Origin: Cognatiluteimonas profundi
GTDB lineage: Bacteria > Pseudomonadota > Gammaproteobacteria > Xanthomonadales > Xanthomonadaceae
Direction: 5' to 3'
NCBI RefSeq assembly: GCF_009792795.1
Contig: NZ_VKHQ01000003.1
Span: forward strand, 372,001 to 436,000
Length of the DNA stretch: 64,000 nucleotides
In this document: positions 34,078 through 45,108 of the stretch, in pieces
Layout: each line of letters begins with the position of its first letter
Position numbering within the stretch: the first letter of the stretch is position 1
Translations under genes and position numbers: made by a program
The notes under the pieces: model-generated
What the model was told of the DNA's origin: nothing
What the model saw: only the letters and a program-made list of their open reading frames with translations
Database searches by the model: none

Positions 34078-34425
34078 ATGAGCACGATCTTCCACAATCC
34101 CCGCTGCTCCAAGTCGCGCTCTGCGCTGGAACTGCTGCGCGAACGCGGCGTCAATCCGGACATCCGCGACTACCTGCAGCAGCCGCCGTCGATCGCCGAG
34201 CTGCAGGCTCTCCTGCACAAACTCGGCACCGACGCGCGCAGCCTGCTGCGCACCGGCGAAGCGGAATACACCGCGCTGGGGCTGGACGATCCATCACTCG
34301 ATGATGTCGCCCTGCTGGCAGCGATGGCATCGCATCCCCGATTGATCGAGCGCCCGATCTTCATCGATGGCGCACGCGCCATCATCGGTCGACCGCCCGA
34401 GCGCGTGCTCGAGCTGCTCGACTAA
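34078..34425 (+). CDS. arsC: ArsC-family arsenate reductase (glutaredoxin-dependent)
   Basis: 115 residues. HNPRCSKSRSALELLRE gives the catalytic Cys (CSKSR) near residue 10, and RPIFIDGARAIIGRPPERVLELL the substrate-binding Arg and C-terminal helix. It would reduce arsenate to arsenite with glutaredoxin. No ars transporter or regulator is adjacent, so a general YffB-like or housekeeping role is possible. The last four bases overlap the convergent FMN gene. Confidence 0.88.
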   Translation: MSTIFHNPRCSKSRSALELLRERGVNPDIRDYLQQPPSIAELQALLHKLGTDARSLLRTGEAEYTALGLDDPSLDDVALLAAMASHPRLIERPIFIDGARAIIGRPPERVLELLD

Positions 34426-36044
34426 CGCGACTTGCTGCCGCGCAGCGACTGCACGCGCGTCGGTGGCGCGAAGGAATCGCTGCGCGCATCCGGCCAGAAG
34501 CTGCGGAACACCGCATGTTCCGGCAGGCCATGCAGCAGCTCGCCTGGCGCCAGGAATCGATACACGCTGGCGAGCGAACCCACGTGCGTGGGCGAAACGC
34601 GTCGCAGGATGTGTTCGGGGCCCAGCTCCGATGGATGCTCGAGACCCGCGGCGCACAGCAGGTCGCGCAGCGCATGCAGCGTGCTCTGGTGGAACTGGAA
34701 GACGCGCGTCGCCTTGTCGGGGACGTCCAGGGATTTCCAGCGGCGTGGATCCTGGGTCGCGATGCCGGTCGGGCAGCGATCGGTGTGGCAGTTCTGCGAC
34801 TGGATGCAGCCCAGGGCGAACATGAAACCGCGGGCCGCGTTGCACCAGTCGGCGCCGAGCGCGAGCGTGCGCGCGACATCGAATGCACTGGTGATCTTTC
34901 CCGCCGCGCCGATCCGGACCCTGTCGCGCAGGTCCAGGCCCACGAGGGTGTTGTGGACCAGCATCAGCGCCTCGTGCATCGGAACGCCGACGTGGTCGAC
35001 GAACTCCGCGGGCGCCGCGCCGGTGCCGCCTTCGGCGCCGTCGACGACGATGAAGTCCGGCAGGATGCCGGTTTCGTGCATCGCCTTGGCGACCGCGAAC
35101 CATTCCCAGGGATGGCCGATCGCCAGCTTGAATCCGGTCGGCTTGCCGCCCGACAGATGGCGCAGCCGCGCGACGAATTCGAGCAATCCAACGGGCGTGG
35201 AGAATTCGGAATGGCGTGCCGGTGAGATGCAGTCCTGCCCCACCGCGACGCCGCGCGTCGCGGCGATCTCGGCGCTGACCTTGGCGGCCGGCAACACGCC
35301 GCCGTGCCCGGGCTTGGCCCCTTGCGACAGCTTGATCTCGATCATCCGCACCTGTTCGGTGCGCGCGCTTTCGGCAAAGCGTGCTTCGTCGAAGCGACCT
35401 TCCGCGTCGCGGCAACCGAAGTACCCGGAGCCGATTTCCCAGACCAGGTCGCCGCCATTCTCGCGGTGGTAGGGCGAGATCGAACCTTCGCCCGTGTCGT
35501 GATGGAAACCGCCGCGCCTGGCCCCGGCATTCAACGCGCGGATCGCGTTGGCCGACAGCGCGCCAAAGCTCATCGCCGAGATGTTGAAGACACTGGCGTC
35601 GTATGGCTGGGCGGCCAGGTTGCCGACCCGCACCCGGAAATCATGCGAGGCAATGGCGCTCGGCACGATCGAATGGTTGATCCACTCGTAGTCGGTGCGG
35701 TAGACGTCGTGCTCGGTACCGAACGGCACGACATCCATGACGCCCTTCGCGCGCTGGTAGACGAGCGCGCGCTGCTGGCGCGAGAACGGCGCCTCCTCGG
35801 TGTCCTTCTCGATGAAGTACTGGCGGATCTCCGGCCCGATCGACTCGAGTCCGTACCGCAGGTGCGCCAGCAGCGGATAGATCCGGCGCAGGGTGCTGTC
35901 GCGCTGCAGGACGTCGATCGTCCCCACCAGCGCAAGCAGACCGAAGACAAGCACGCCCCACCACCATAGCTGCCCGAACTGCAACTCCCACACCGACAGC
36001 AGCGTGGCGATGACACTGGCGATGTAGGCGAGGTAGCGGATCAT
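34422..36044 (-). CDS. FMN-binding glutamate synthase family protein
   Basis: 540 residues. Two N-terminal membrane segments (ASVIATLLSVWELQFG and WWGVLVFGLLALVGTI), then the TIM-barrel domain of the glutamate synthase large subunit: FNISAMSFGALSANAI, GEGSISPYHRENGGDLVWEIG, ISPARH, DGAEGGTGAAP and the Fe-S-like CIQSQNCHTDRCPTGIATQDP with three Cys. No glutaminase domain, so it is not a complete GOGAT; members are thought to be FMN oxidoreductases of unknown acceptor. Separate from the sugar dehydrogenase by 29 bp. Confidence 0.85.
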   Translation of the reverse strand: MIRYLAYIASVIATLLSVWELQFGQLWWWGVLVFGLLALVGTIDVLQRDSTLRRIYPLLAHLRYGLESIGPEIRQYFIEKDTEEAPFSRQQRALVYQRAKGVMDVVPFGTEHDVYRTDYEWINHSIVPSAIASHDFRVRVGNLAAQPYDASVFNISAMSFGALSANAIRALNAGARRGGFHHDTGEGSISPYHRENGGDLVWEIGSGYFGCRDAEGRFDEARFAESARTEQVRMIEIKLSQGAKPGHGGVLPAAKVSAEIAATRGVAVGQDCISPARHSEFSTPVGLLEFVARLRHLSGGKPTGFKLAIGHPWEWFAVAKAMHETGILPDFIVVDGAEGGTGAAPAEFVDHVGVPMHEALMLVHNTLVGLDLRDRVRIGAAGKITSAFDVARTLALGADWCNAARGFMFALGCIQSQNCHTDRCPTGIATQDPRRWKSLDVPDKATRVFQFHQSTLHALRDLLCAAGLEHPSELGPEHILRRVSPTHVGSLASVYRFLAPGELLHGLPEHAVFRSFWPDARSDSFAPPTRVQSLRGSKSR

Positions 36045-36073
36045 GCTGGCTGGCGTGCTGCGGGGCGCTGCGC

Positions 36074-37357
36074 CTACAGGCGCGCGTCGACCGCGTCCTT
36101 GGGGAAGATCCCCTTGATGTCGTAGATCACCGCGCGCCCGTTGGCCAGGCGCCGCAATCCCTCGACGCCCATCGCGCGGAATTCGTCATGCGCCACCGCG
36201 ACGACGATGGCGTCATAGGCGCCAGCCTCCGGCGCCTGCGACAGCAACTGCACGCCGTATTCCTGCGCGGCGACGGCTGGATCGGCCCAGGGATCGTGGA
36301 TGTCGACGATCGCGCCGTAATCGCTGAACTCGCGCGCCAGGTCGATCACGCGGGTATTGCGCAGGTCCGGGCAGTTCTCCTTGAAGGTGATGCCGAGCAG
36401 CAGGATGCGCGCGCCGGAGACGGTGGCGCCGCGCTGGATCATCAGCTTGATGACTTCCGCGGCGATGTGCTGGCCCATGGCGTCGTTGATGCGCCGGCAT
36501 GCGAGCAGGATGTCGGGGTAGTAACCGGCCGATTGCGCTTTCTGGATCAGGTAGTACGGATCCACGCCGATGCAGTGCCCGCCGACGAGGCCCGGGCGGA
36601 ACGGCAGGAAGTTCCACTTGGTCCCGGCGGCTTCGAGCACCTCGTTGGTGTCGATGCCCAGCCGGTGGAAGATCAGCGCGAACTCGTTGATCAGTGCGAT
36701 GTTGGCGTCGCGCTGGGTGTTCTCGACGACCTTGGCCGCCTCGGCCACCTTCAGGCTCGATGCCTTGTGCGTGCCGGCGGTGATGATGGTCCGATACAGC
36801 GCATCGACGACATCGGCGGCTTCCGGCGTGGAGCCTGAAGTGACCTTGGGGATGTCGACGAGGCGGCGCTTGCGGTCGCCCGGATTGATGCGCTCCGGGC
36901 TGTACCCGACGAAGAAATCCGTGTTGAACGACTTGCCGGACGCGCGCTCGAGTTCCGGCACGCAGATCTCCTCCGTGGCCCCCGGATAGACGGTCGACTC
37001 GTAGATCACCAGGTCGCCGTGCCCGAGCACGCCGCCGATGCTGCGGCTTGCCTGGATCAGCGGGCTGAAGTCGGGACTCTTGTGCTCGTTGATCGGCGTG
37101 GGCACGGTGACGATGTACACATTGCAGTCGCGCAGGTCGTCGAATGCGCTGGTCAGGCGCAGGCGGGTGGCCGCTGCCAGTTCGTCCACCTCGACCTCGC
37201 GGTTGCGATCGACGCCGCCGTTGCGCAGGCTCGTGATCCGCGAAGCATCGATGTCGTAGCCGACCGTGTCGTAGAGCTTGCCGAACTCGATCGCGAGCGG
37301 CAGCCCGACATATCCCAGTCCGATCACGCCGATGCGTGTGCTGGCCAGATCCCGCAT
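36074..37357 (-). CDS. tviB: UDP-N-acetylhexosamine 6-dehydrogenase (TviB/WbpO-like)
   Basis: 427 residues. NAD-binding VIGLGYVGLPLAIEFGK, then VYESTVYPGATEE, GYSPERINPGDRKRRL, ENTQRDANIALINE and KWNFLPFRPGLVGGHCIGVDPYYL, in which the Cys is catalytic. The order and wording match TviB/VipA of the Vi antigen rather than UDP-glucose dehydrogenases. It would make a UDP-N-acetyl-uronic acid for a surface polymer. ATG 37357 is chosen because AGGGG is six bases upstream; the preceding ATG abuts it. No other polysaccharide gene is beside it. Confidence 0.88.
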   Translation of the reverse strand: MRDLASTRIGVIGLGYVGLPLAIEFGKLYDTVGYDIDASRITSLRNGGVDRNREVEVDELAAATRLRLTSAFDDLRDCNVYIVTVPTPINEHKSPDFSPLIQASRSIGGVLGHGDLVIYESTVYPGATEEICVPELERASGKSFNTDFFVGYSPERINPGDRKRRLVDIPKVTSGSTPEAADVVDALYRTIITAGTHKASSLKVAEAAKVVENTQRDANIALINEFALIFHRLGIDTNEVLEAAGTKWNFLPFRPGLVGGHCIGVDPYYLIQKAQSAGYYPDILLACRRINDAMGQHIAAEVIKLMIQRGATVSGARILLLGITFKENCPDLRNTRVIDLAREFSDYGAIVDIHDPWADPAVAAQEYGVQLLSQAPEAGAYDAIVVAVAHDEFRAMGVEGLRRLANGRAVIYDIKGIFPKDAVDARL

Positions 37358-37373
37358 GCCCATCCCCTGCCGG

Positions 37374-37460
37374 TGGTGCCTGGGGCGGGACTCGAACCCG
37401 CAAGGCCTTGCGGCCGGCGGATTTTAAGTCCGCTGCGTCTACCGGTTTCGCCACCCAGGC
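37374..37460 (-). tRNA. leuZ: tRNA-Leu (anticodon UAA)
   Basis: 87 bases with encoded CCA. Acceptor GCCTGGG pairs with CCCAGGC; the loop CTTAAAA is closed by GCGGA/TCCGC and gives anticodon UAA; a long variable arm (GGCCGCAAGGCC) confirms a class II tRNA. Third of a Gly-Cys-Leu block that matches the uvrC-pgsA-glyW-cysT-leuZ order in E. coli. Confidence 0.97.
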
Positions 37461-37496
37461 GTGGCGCAATGGTGCCCCAAGCGCGGCACAAACAGA

Positions 37497-37518
37497 AATC
37501 CCGGCCAAGGCCGGGATT
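37497..37518 (-). terminator. Hairpin between tRNA-Cys and tRNA-Leu
   Basis: AATCCCGGCC and GGCCGGGATT form a perfect ten-base stem with a two-base loop. On the minus strand it is followed by TTCTGTTTG, a weak U-tract. It could end tRNA-Cys transcripts partially or act as a processing site. Confidence 0.55.
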
Positions 37519-37535
37519 CGTGCGTGCTGTTGCGA

Positions 37536-37609
37536 TGGAGGCCGAGGTCGGAATTGAACCGGCGTACGCGGATTTGCAGTCCGCTGCATAACCACTCTGC
37601 CACCCGGCC
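37536..37609 (-). tRNA. cysT: tRNA-Cys (anticodon GCA)
   Basis: 74 bases with CCA. Acceptor GGCCGGG against CTCGGCC, anticodon loop CTGCAAA giving GCA, T-arm GGTTCAATTCC. Middle of the tRNA block. Confidence 0.97.
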
Positions 37610-37664
37610 GGTGGTCTTGTCGCAAGGCTGTCGCACACAGCCTGCGAATTCAATGGCGGATACG

Positions 37665-37690
37665 AAAAAGCCCCGGCAGGCCGAGGCTTT
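37665..37690 (-). terminator. Rho-independent terminator after tRNA-Gly
   Basis: Minus strand AAAGCCTCGG-CCTG-CCGGGGCTTTTT: a ten-base imperfect stem and a U-tract. It should end the uvrC-pgsA-tRNA-Gly transcript, so tRNA-Cys and tRNA-Leu may need read-through or their own promoter. Confidence 0.78.
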
Positions 37691-37746
37691 CGCTGCCGGC
37701 ACTGGAACCGCCGGCATGCCGCTTGGCGGCGTATCACCACACAATC

Positions 37747-38453
<707 letters not shown>

Positions 38454-38457
<4 letters not shown>

Positions 38458-40319
38458 GTCTGGCTACTGGCGTCCTGTTCGCTGGCCCCCGCCCCGGGCA
38501 ATCCATGGAGACTGGCGTAGATGCGCTCGGCAAGGGCGGCGTTGATGCCTTCGACGCGGGCGATCTCTTCCGCGCCGGCTGACTTCAGGCCACCCAATCC
38601 CCCGAAATGCCGCAACAGGTTAGCGCGTCGGCGGGGGCCGATGCCCGGAATATCTTCCAGCCGGCTGGTGTTGCGTGCTTTCTGGCGCCGACCGCGGTGG
38701 CCGGTGATCGCGAACCGGTGGGCCTCGTCGCGCACCTGCTGGATGAGTTGGAGGCCGGGCGATTCGGGCCCGGGGCGGATCTCGCGGCCGTCGGCCAGCA
38801 GCAGGGCTTCATGCCCGGCGCGCCTGCCCTCGCCTTTTGCCACGCCGACCAGGGTGATCCCGTCGATGCCGAGGTCCGACAGCACGCTGCGCGCCTGCGC
38901 GACCTGCCCTGCCCCGCCATCGATCAGCAGCACGTCGGGCAGGACGCCGTTGTCCTCGACGGCGCGCCGGAAACGCCGTTCCAGCGCCTGGTGCATGGCG
39001 GCATAGTCGTCGCCCGGCTCGATCCCCGCGATGTTGTATCGCCGGTACTGCCCGCGCACCGGTCCGTTGCCGTCGAAGACGACGCACGAGGCGACGGTGG
39101 CCTCGCCCATGGTGTGGCTGATGTCGAAGCACTCCATGCGCGATGGCAGGTCGGCCACGCCAAGCAGCTCGCGCACCGACTCCAGCCGCGCCTGTTGCGT
39201 GGCCTGGCTGCCCAGTTCGGTCGCCAGCGCCAGCTCGGCGTTGCGCCGCGCCAGGTCGAGGTAACCGGCGCGCTCGCCGCGCACGCTGCACTTGACGACG
39301 ATGCGCTTGCCGGCCGCGGCCGACAACGCGGCCTGCAACAGCTCCCGGTCCTCGATGTCGCGGTCGAGCACGATCTCGCCCGGTGGCGGTTGCTCGGCGT
39401 AGTACTGCGACACGAAGGCGGACAACACTTCGGCGGGGTTGTCGACGCCGTTGGTGCGTGGATGGAACGCGCGCGTGCCGAGGTTGCGGCCGTCGCGGAA
39501 CGCGAGCAGCAGGACGCAGGCACGCGTGCCCTGCATCGCGCAGGCCAGGACATCCAGGTCGGCGGCCCGCCCATCGACATACTGCCGCGCCTGCAGCTTG
39601 CGGATCGCGCCGATCAGGTCGCGCACGCGCGCGGCTTCCTCGAAATCCAGGCGCTCGCTGGCGGCGGCCATCGACTGCTCGAGCTCGCTGGCGAGCTCGT
39701 CGCTGCGGCCATCGAGGAACAGGCCGACGCGACGCACGGCCTCGTTGTATTCGCGGGCGGGAACCAGTCCGACGCACGGCGCGCTGCAACGACCGATCTG
39801 GTACTGCAGGCAGGGCCGCGAGCGGTTGCGGAAGACGCTGTCCTCGCAACTGCGCAGCCGGAACAGGCGGTGCATCAGGTTGAGCGTCTCGCGCACCGCG
39901 CCGACGCCGGGATACGGGCCGAAGTAACGGCCGGGGATCGCCCGCGCGCCGCGATGCATCGCCAGGCGCGGCCACGCCTCCTGCGTGAGCAGCACGAAGG
40001 GATAGCTCTTGTCGTCGCGCAACAGCACGTTGTAGCGCGGATGCGTCGACTTGATCAGCTGGTTTTCCAGCAGCAGCGCCTCGGCCTCGGTCCGCGTGAC
40101 GGTAACTTCCATCCGCGCGACCTGGGCGAGCATCGCCAGCGTCCTGGCGGGCTTGGGCGTGTTGCTGAAATAGCTGGCGACGCGCTTGCGCAGGGCACCG
40201 GCCTTTCCGACGTAGAGCACGCTGTCGTCGGCCGCGAACATCCGGTACACGCCGGGCGCGGTGCTGAGGCTTCGGACGAAGGCCTTGCCGTCGAATGTCG
40301 GGGGCGGCGATGCGGTCAT
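38454..40319 (-). CDS. uvrC: UvrABC excinuclease subunit C
   Basis: 621 residues from ATG 40319. GIY-YIG nuclease domain (PGVYRMFAADDSVLYVGKAGALRKRV, about 22-47), then the FRLRSC/PCLQYQIGRCSAPC cysteine region, a UVR motif near 205, the RNase H-like endonuclease domain (ECFDISHTMGEATVASCVVFD, LLIDGGAGQ) and two helix-hairpin-helix motifs (LEDIPGIGPRRRANLLRHFGG). Makes both incisions around UvrAB-bound DNA lesions. Cotranscribed with pgsA as in E. coli; the 120-bp upstream gap has nothing recognisable. Confidence 0.95.
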
Positions 40320-40439
40320 CGGCCCTGGCGACCCGCGTGCAGTGCAGGGTGAACGCGACCAGCCATCCTTCCGCCGAATTGCGGACATGCCATGGCGGCC
40401 ATGGGTCGCTTCCCGAAGGCCGTCACGATGTCGCCCCGC

Positions 40440-41213
40440 TCAGGCACGTCCGTTCACGGCAAGATGCCGTTCGGCCTGGGCGAGATCCGCTTCGGTATCC
40501 ACGCCTGGCGGGAAGTCTTCCGGCGAAATCGCCACCATGATCCGCATCCCGGCCTCGAGCGCGCGCAGTTGCTCGAGCGATTCGACCTGCTCGAGCCTGC
40601 CGGGCGGCAAGGCGGCGAAACGCTGCAGCGTGCTGGCCCGATACCCGTAGATGCCGATATGCCGCAACCACGGGCCATCCGCCGGAAGCGCCGCGCGATC
40701 GGCCGCGAACGCATCACGCGCCCACGGCACCGGCGCACGGCTGAAGTAGAGCGCATGGCCACTGTCGTCGCGCACGACCTTGACCACGTGTGGATCGAAC
40801 AACTGTTCGATCGTCATGATGCTGGTCGCCAGCGTGCTCATGTCGGCGCTGGAATCATGGAGCGACGCCGCAACGGCGCGGATGCCGGCAGCTGGTGCGA
40901 ATGGTTCATCGCCCTGCAGGTTGACGATGATCGTCTCGCCAGCCCAGCCGGCGATCCGGGCGCACTCGGCGATGCGGTCGCTGCCGGATGCGTGGTCGCC
41001 GGATGTCATCGCGACGCGCACACCGCTGTCGGCCAATGCATCGGCGATGCGCTGGTCGTCGGCCGCGACCCACACCTCGCGTGCGCCAGCCAGCAACGCG
41101 CGGCGCGCGACATGCCGGATCATCGGCTCGCCGCCGAGCAGGCGCAGCGGCTTTCCGGGCAAGCGCGTGGCCTGCAGGCGCGCGGGGATCGCCACGACGA
41201 AATCCATGCTCAT
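40440..41213 (-). CDS. kdsB: 3-deoxy-manno-octulosonate cytidylyltransferase
   Basis: 257 residues. [19 protein letters not shown] is the CTP-binding start, then [32 protein letters not shown] and HIGIYGYR of CMP-Kdo synthetases. It activates Kdo for lipopolysaccharide core synthesis. Start ATG 41213 overlaps the lpxK stop; a second ATG is two codons later. Last of the msbA-lpxK-kdsB run; the low-molecular-weight phosphatase found after it in some relatives is absent here. Confidence 0.93.
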   Translation of the reverse strand: MSMDFVVAIPARLQATRLPGKPLRLLGGEPMIRHVARRALLAGAREVWVAADDQRIADALADSGVRVAMTSGDHASGSDRIAECARIAGWAGETIIVNLQGDEPFAPAAGIRAVAASLHDSSADMSTLATSIMTIEQLFDPHVVKVVRDDSGHALYFSRAPVPWARDAFAADRAALPADGPWLRHIGIYGYRASTLQRFAALPPGRLEQVESLEQLRALEAGMRIMVAISPEDFPPGVDTEADLAQAERHLAVNGRA

Positions 41214-42226
41214 GCCCTGGCCTCCCTGGCGGCCGCCACGCGCGCGAGCAACGCGACCCAGAAGGACTCCGGCAGTTCGGCGCGGATCGGCACGGTGTAG
41301 TGCCGGGGGCCCGCGAACGCCGCGCATTTCACTGCGTCCTTCTCGGTCATCAGCACCGGCAGGTCGCTGCCGAACTGGAAATCCGCGGCGACGTAGCGAT
41401 GATGATCGGCAAACGCGTGCGGCACGACGGCGATGCCGCGCAAACGCAACATCGAGAAGAAGCGTTCGGGGTCGCCGATGCCGGCCACCGCATGCACGCG
41501 TTGACCGGCGAAGGCCGTGAGCGGCTGCGCGCGCCCGCCAAGCACCGGCACCGCGCAATCGCCCAGCAGGCGCATCGGCCATTCGCCAAAACCGGTCTCG
41601 GTGTCGGTGGGTTCTCCGCTCGGTAGATTGACCACGCGGAAGTCGCATTCGGCACCGCGCGCGACCGGCTCGCGCAGCGGGCCGGCGGGCAGGACCAAGC
41701 CGTTGCCATAGCGCCGACGACCGTCGATCACCTCGATTTCGACATCGCGCGCCAGGGCGTAGTGCTGCAGGCCGTCGTCGCAGACAACCACGTCGCAGCC
41801 AGACGCGGCGAGTGCCTTCGCCGCCGCGACCCGGTTGCGGTCCGCGCGGACTTTGCACCCCGTCCGTCGCGCGATGAGGACGGGCTCGTCGCCACCGATC
41901 AAGGCATCGGTGCTGGCGTCGACCCACATCGCGCTTGCCGGATTCGCGCGGCCGTAACCGCGCGTCGCGACACCGGGGTTCCAACCCTTCGCGCACAGCC
42001 GCTCGACGACTTCGATCGTGAGCGGCGTCTTGCCGCTGCCGCCGGCGATCAGGTTTCCGACGACGACCACCGGCACCCCCACGCGCGCGCGGCGCAGCAA
42101 TCCGGCCTTGTACAGGGCGCGTCGCGCGCCGACCGCCGCGCCGTACGCGGCCGACACCATCTGCGCGCCAAGCGGCGGCGCACCATCGCCGTACCACCAT
42201 GACGGTGCCTTGCGTGCGCCCGTCAT
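41210..42226 (-). CDS. lpxK: Tetraacyldisaccharide 4'-kinase
   Basis: 338 residues. [24 protein letters not shown] carries the P-loop (GGSGKT), followed by [20 protein letters not shown] and the C-terminal TEKDAVKC. It phosphorylates the lipid A precursor at the inner membrane; the hydrophobic N-terminal segment anchors it. ATGA overlaps with msbA upstream and kdsB downstream indicate coupling. Confidence 0.94.
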   Translation of the reverse strand: MTGARKAPSWWYGDGAPPLGAQMVSAAYGAAVGARRALYKAGLLRRARVGVPVVVVGNLIAGGSGKTPLTIEVVERLCAKGWNPGVATRGYGRANPASAMWVDASTDALIGGDEPVLIARRTGCKVRADRNRVAAAKALAASGCDVVVCDDGLQHYALARDVEIEVIDGRRRYGNGLVLPAGPLREPVARGAECDFRVVNLPSGEPTDTETGFGEWPMRLLGDCAVPVLGGRAQPLTAFAGQRVHAVAGIGDPERFFSMLRLRGIAVVPHAFADHHRYVAADFQFGSDLPVLMTEKDAVKCAAFAGPRHYTVPIRAELPESFWVALLARVAAAREARA

Positions 42227-43983
42227 GCAGTACCCGGCTCGCGGAACTGGATCCCGTGCAGGTGGGAATACAAGCCGCCGCGTGCCAGCAACTCGGCATG
42301 CGTGCCCTGCTCGACCAGGCGCCCGTGATCGAGTACGAGCACCTGGTCGGCGTGTTCGATGGTGGACAAGCGATGCGCGATGACCAGCGTGGTGCGGTCC
42401 GGCATCAGATGCGTCAATGCGTCCTGCACCAGTCGCTCGGACTCGGTATCCAGCGCCGCGGTCGCCTCGTCGAGGATCAGGATGGGTGCGTCGCGCAGGA
42501 TGGCCCGCGCGATCGCCAGGCGTTGCCGCTGGCCGCCGGACAGCAGGGCGCCGTTCTCGCCGATGGGCGTGGCGAGCTTGCGTGGCAGGCGTTCGATGAA
42601 CTCCCAGGCATTCGCAGCTTCGGCCGCCTTGCGCAGCTGGTCTTCGTCCGCGTCGCTGGCGTAGGCGATGTTGGCGGCGACACTGTCGTCGAAGAGCATG
42701 ACGCGCTGCCCGACCAGCGCGATCTGCCGGCGCAGGTCGGCCAGTCGATAATCGCCCAGCGGCACGCCGTCCAGCAGGATGCGTCCGGACGAGGGTTCGT
42801 AGAACCGCGGCACCAGGCGCACGAGGCTGGTCTTGCCGCTGCCGGAACGGCCGACGATGGCGGTGACCGTGCCCGGTCGCGCGGTGAAACTGATGTCCTG
42901 CAGCGCCATCGCGTCATGGCGCGGATAGGCCAGCGAGACGCGGTCGAAGACGAGTTCGCCACGCGCGCGTGCCAGCGTGCGCGTGCCGTAATCGGCTTCC
43001 TCGACGTCATCGAGCACGGCAAACAGGCGTTCGGCCGCCGCGACGCCACGACCGATGATCGCCTGGACGTTGGTGATGCGACGCAGCGACGGGATGATGC
43101 CCATCATCGCCGTCATCAGCTGCACGAATTCGCCGGCATTCAGCCGGCCCTGCAGCGCCTCGCGCGTCGCGACCCAGACGATCGCGGCCAACGCGAACGC
43201 GGCCAGCATCTGCACCAGCGCCGAACTGCCTGCGCGCGTGGCCTCGACCTTCATGTTCAGGCGCAGCATGCGGTTGGCCAGGCGGGAATAGCGCGACAGC
43301 TCGAACGGCTGCGCGCCGTGCACCTTGACGTCCTGCTGCGCGGACAACGACTGCTCGGCACTTTGCGCCAGCGCGCCCATGCCATCCTGGATTCCGCCGC
43401 TGATCTTGCGATAGCGTTTTCCAACCGACCACACCAGCACGCCAATCAGCGGCGCGATGAAGACCATCGCCAGCGTCACCTTGACGCTCACCCACAACAT
43501 GATGGCGAACAGGTAGGCGATGGTGAGGCCGTCGGTGACGATGGTCTTGGCGGCATCGGTGCTCGCCTGCGTCACCTGCTCGGTGTCGAAGTTGAGCCGG
43601 CTGACCATCGCCGGCACGGATTCGAGATCGAAATGCGAACTGGGAAGACGCAGGTATTTGCCAAGGACGTCCTCGCGCAGGTCGCGCACGACGCTGCGCC
43701 CGGCCCGTGCCATGCCGTAGTCGCTGACGAAGGTCGCGAATCCGCGCAGGACGAACAGCCCGACGATGGCCAGCGGCAGCAGCACCGCCATGTCCGGCTT
43801 GGGATGCACGAAGCCGTCGTTGACCAGCGGCTTCATCAGCTGCACGAAGGCGCCGCCGGCAAGCGCCTCGACGACCATGCCGACGGTGGCGGCCAGCAGC
43901 AGCGGCCAGTAACGGGCAGACAGCCCCAGCAGGCGCCGGTAGATCGGCCAGGCCGGCGGGTGTTCGGCGGCGGTGCCGCTCAC
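42223..43983 (-). CDS. msbA: Lipid A export ABC transporter MsbA
   Basis: 586 residues from GTG 43983, which overlaps the exbD stop; longer open frame upstream is shadow. Six membrane helices in the first 320 residues, then the nucleotide-binding domain with [30 protein letters not shown] and [11 protein letters not shown]. Flips lipid A-core across the inner membrane; sits next to lpxK as in E. coli. Confidence 0.94.
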   Translation of the reverse strand: MSGTAAEHPPAWPIYRRLLGLSARYWPLLLAATVGMVVEALAGGAFVQLMKPLVNDGFVHPKPDMAVLLPLAIVGLFVLRGFATFVSDYGMARAGRSVVRDLREDVLGKYLRLPSSHFDLESVPAMVSRLNFDTEQVTQASTDAAKTIVTDGLTIAYLFAIMLWVSVKVTLAMVFIAPLIGVLVWSVGKRYRKISGGIQDGMGALAQSAEQSLSAQQDVKVHGAQPFELSRYSRLANRMLRLNMKVEATRAGSSALVQMLAAFALAAIVWVATREALQGRLNAGEFVQLMTAMMGIIPSLRRITNVQAIIGRGVAAAERLFAVLDDVEEADYGTRTLARARGELVFDRVSLAYPRHDAMALQDISFTARPGTVTAIVGRSGSGKTSLVRLVPRFYEPSSGRILLDGVPLGDYRLADLRRQIALVGQRVMLFDDSVAANIAYASDADEDQLRKAAEAANAWEFIERLPRKLATPIGENGALLSGGQRQRLAIARAILRDAPILILDEATAALDTESERLVQDALTHLMPDRTTLVIAHRLSTIEHADQVLVLDHGRLVEQGTHAELLARGGLYSHLHGIQFREPGTA

Positions 43984-44402
43984 CGTTTGGCCTCGGGCGC
44001 GGTGCCGATGGCGATGCGACGGAAGCCCAACTGGCCCAACGCGTCGAGCGCGGTCACCACCGACTGGTGCGGCGTGCGTGCATCGGCGCGCAGCAGGACG
44101 CTGCGGTCGCGATCGGCCCCCGCGACTTCGGCAATGGTGCGCTTCAGGGATTCGACGTCGGTGCGCAAGGCTTCGCGATCGCCGACGAAGTAGCGGCCAT
44201 CGGCGCTGACCAGCACGCTCAATGCCTTGGATTGCGCTTCGGCCGGCTGCCCGTCGGCGCGCGGGAGTTGCAGCTTGAGCACCGAGCGCGCATCGAACGT
44301 CGTGGTGATCACGAAGAAGATGATCAGGCACAGGACGACGTCGATCAGCGGAATCAGGTTGATTTCCGGCTCGTCGTCCTTGCGGTGGTCGCGGATGCGC
44401 AT
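43980..44402 (-). CDS. exbD: ExbD/TolR family biopolymer transport protein
   Basis: 140 residues. One membrane segment with the essential Asp in NLIPLIDVVLCLIIFFVIT (Asp near residue 21), then a periplasmic domain ending LGFRRIAIGT. Partners ExbB in a proton-driven motor for TonB or Tol. Ten bp after exbB. Confidence 0.92.
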   Translation of the reverse strand: MRIRDHRKDDEPEINLIPLIDVVLCLIIFFVITTTFDARSVLKLQLPRADGQPAEAQSKALSVLVSADGRYFVGDREALRTDVESLKRTIAEVAGADRDRSVLLRADARTPHQSVVTALDALGQLGFRRIAIGTAPEAKR

Positions 44403-44412
44403 GCTGCCTGGA

Positions 44413-45075
44413 TCAGGTCGCGTCGACTGGCGGCGTGATCCCCATGGCGCCGGGTGCCACGCGGGCCGAGGCCGGACGTGTGTCGAGCGTGTCCAGCAAC
44501 TGGATCGCCTCGTGCTCCATGTCGACGATGTATCCGGCGATGCGGCCGCGGAAGTAGCGGTGGAACATCAGCGCCGGGATCGCGACGATCATGCCGGTGG
44601 CGGTGCACACCAGCGCCTTGCCGATGCCGCCGGCCAGCTGGCTGACGTCGCCCAGTCCATGGTCGAGGATGCCGAGGAACATCTGGATCATGCCGACCAC
44701 GGTGCCGAACAGGCCCAGCAATGGTCCGGCCGCGGCGATGGTGCCCAGGGTGTTGAGGTAGCGCTCCATGCGGTGCACGAGGTGCCTGCCGACGTCCTCG
44801 ATGCGTTCGCGGACCTGGTCGCGCGGACGGTTGCGGACGTCCAGTGCGGCGGCAAGCAGCGCGCCGAGCGGGGAATTCTGTCGCAGGGATTCGATATGCG
44901 CGGGATCGAGGTTGCCGCGCGCGGCCCACGCCCTGACTTCGGCGCCCAGGTTGTGTGGCAATACCGTCTGCCGCCGCAGCGACCAGAAGCGCTCGATGAT
45001 GATCGCCAGGCCAACCGCCGACAGCAGCAACAGCGGGATCATCGGCCATCCGCCCGCCTTCACCAGTTCCAGCAC
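44413..45075 (-). CDS. exbB: ExbB/TolQ family proton channel protein
   Basis: 220 residues. Three membrane segments: LVKAGGWPMIPLLLLSAVGLAIIIERFW, NTLGTIAAAGPLLGLFGTVVGMIQMF and GIGKALVCTATGMIVAIPALMFHRYF, the MotA/TolQ/ExbB signature. Placed between comEC and exbD; the comEC-exbB-exbD-msbA-lpxK order recurs in Xanthomonads. No TonB gene nearby. Confidence 0.92.
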   Translation of the reverse strand: MLELVKAGGWPMIPLLLLSAVGLAIIIERFWSLRRQTVLPHNLGAEVRAWAARGNLDPAHIESLRQNSPLGALLAAALDVRNRPRDQVRERIEDVGRHLVHRMERYLNTLGTIAAAGPLLGLFGTVVGMIQMFLGILDHGLGDVSQLAGGIGKALVCTATGMIVAIPALMFHRYFRGRIAGYIVDMEHEAIQLLDTLDTRPASARVAPGAMGITPPVDAT

Positions 45076-45108
45076 GCAACCCTCCCTCTGGATGACCGCA
45101 ACGTCGCG

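Noticed and set aside
34078..34425. An arsenic resistance locus
   Set aside because: Only an ArsC-like reductase is present; there is no arsB/acr3, arsR or arsH beside it.
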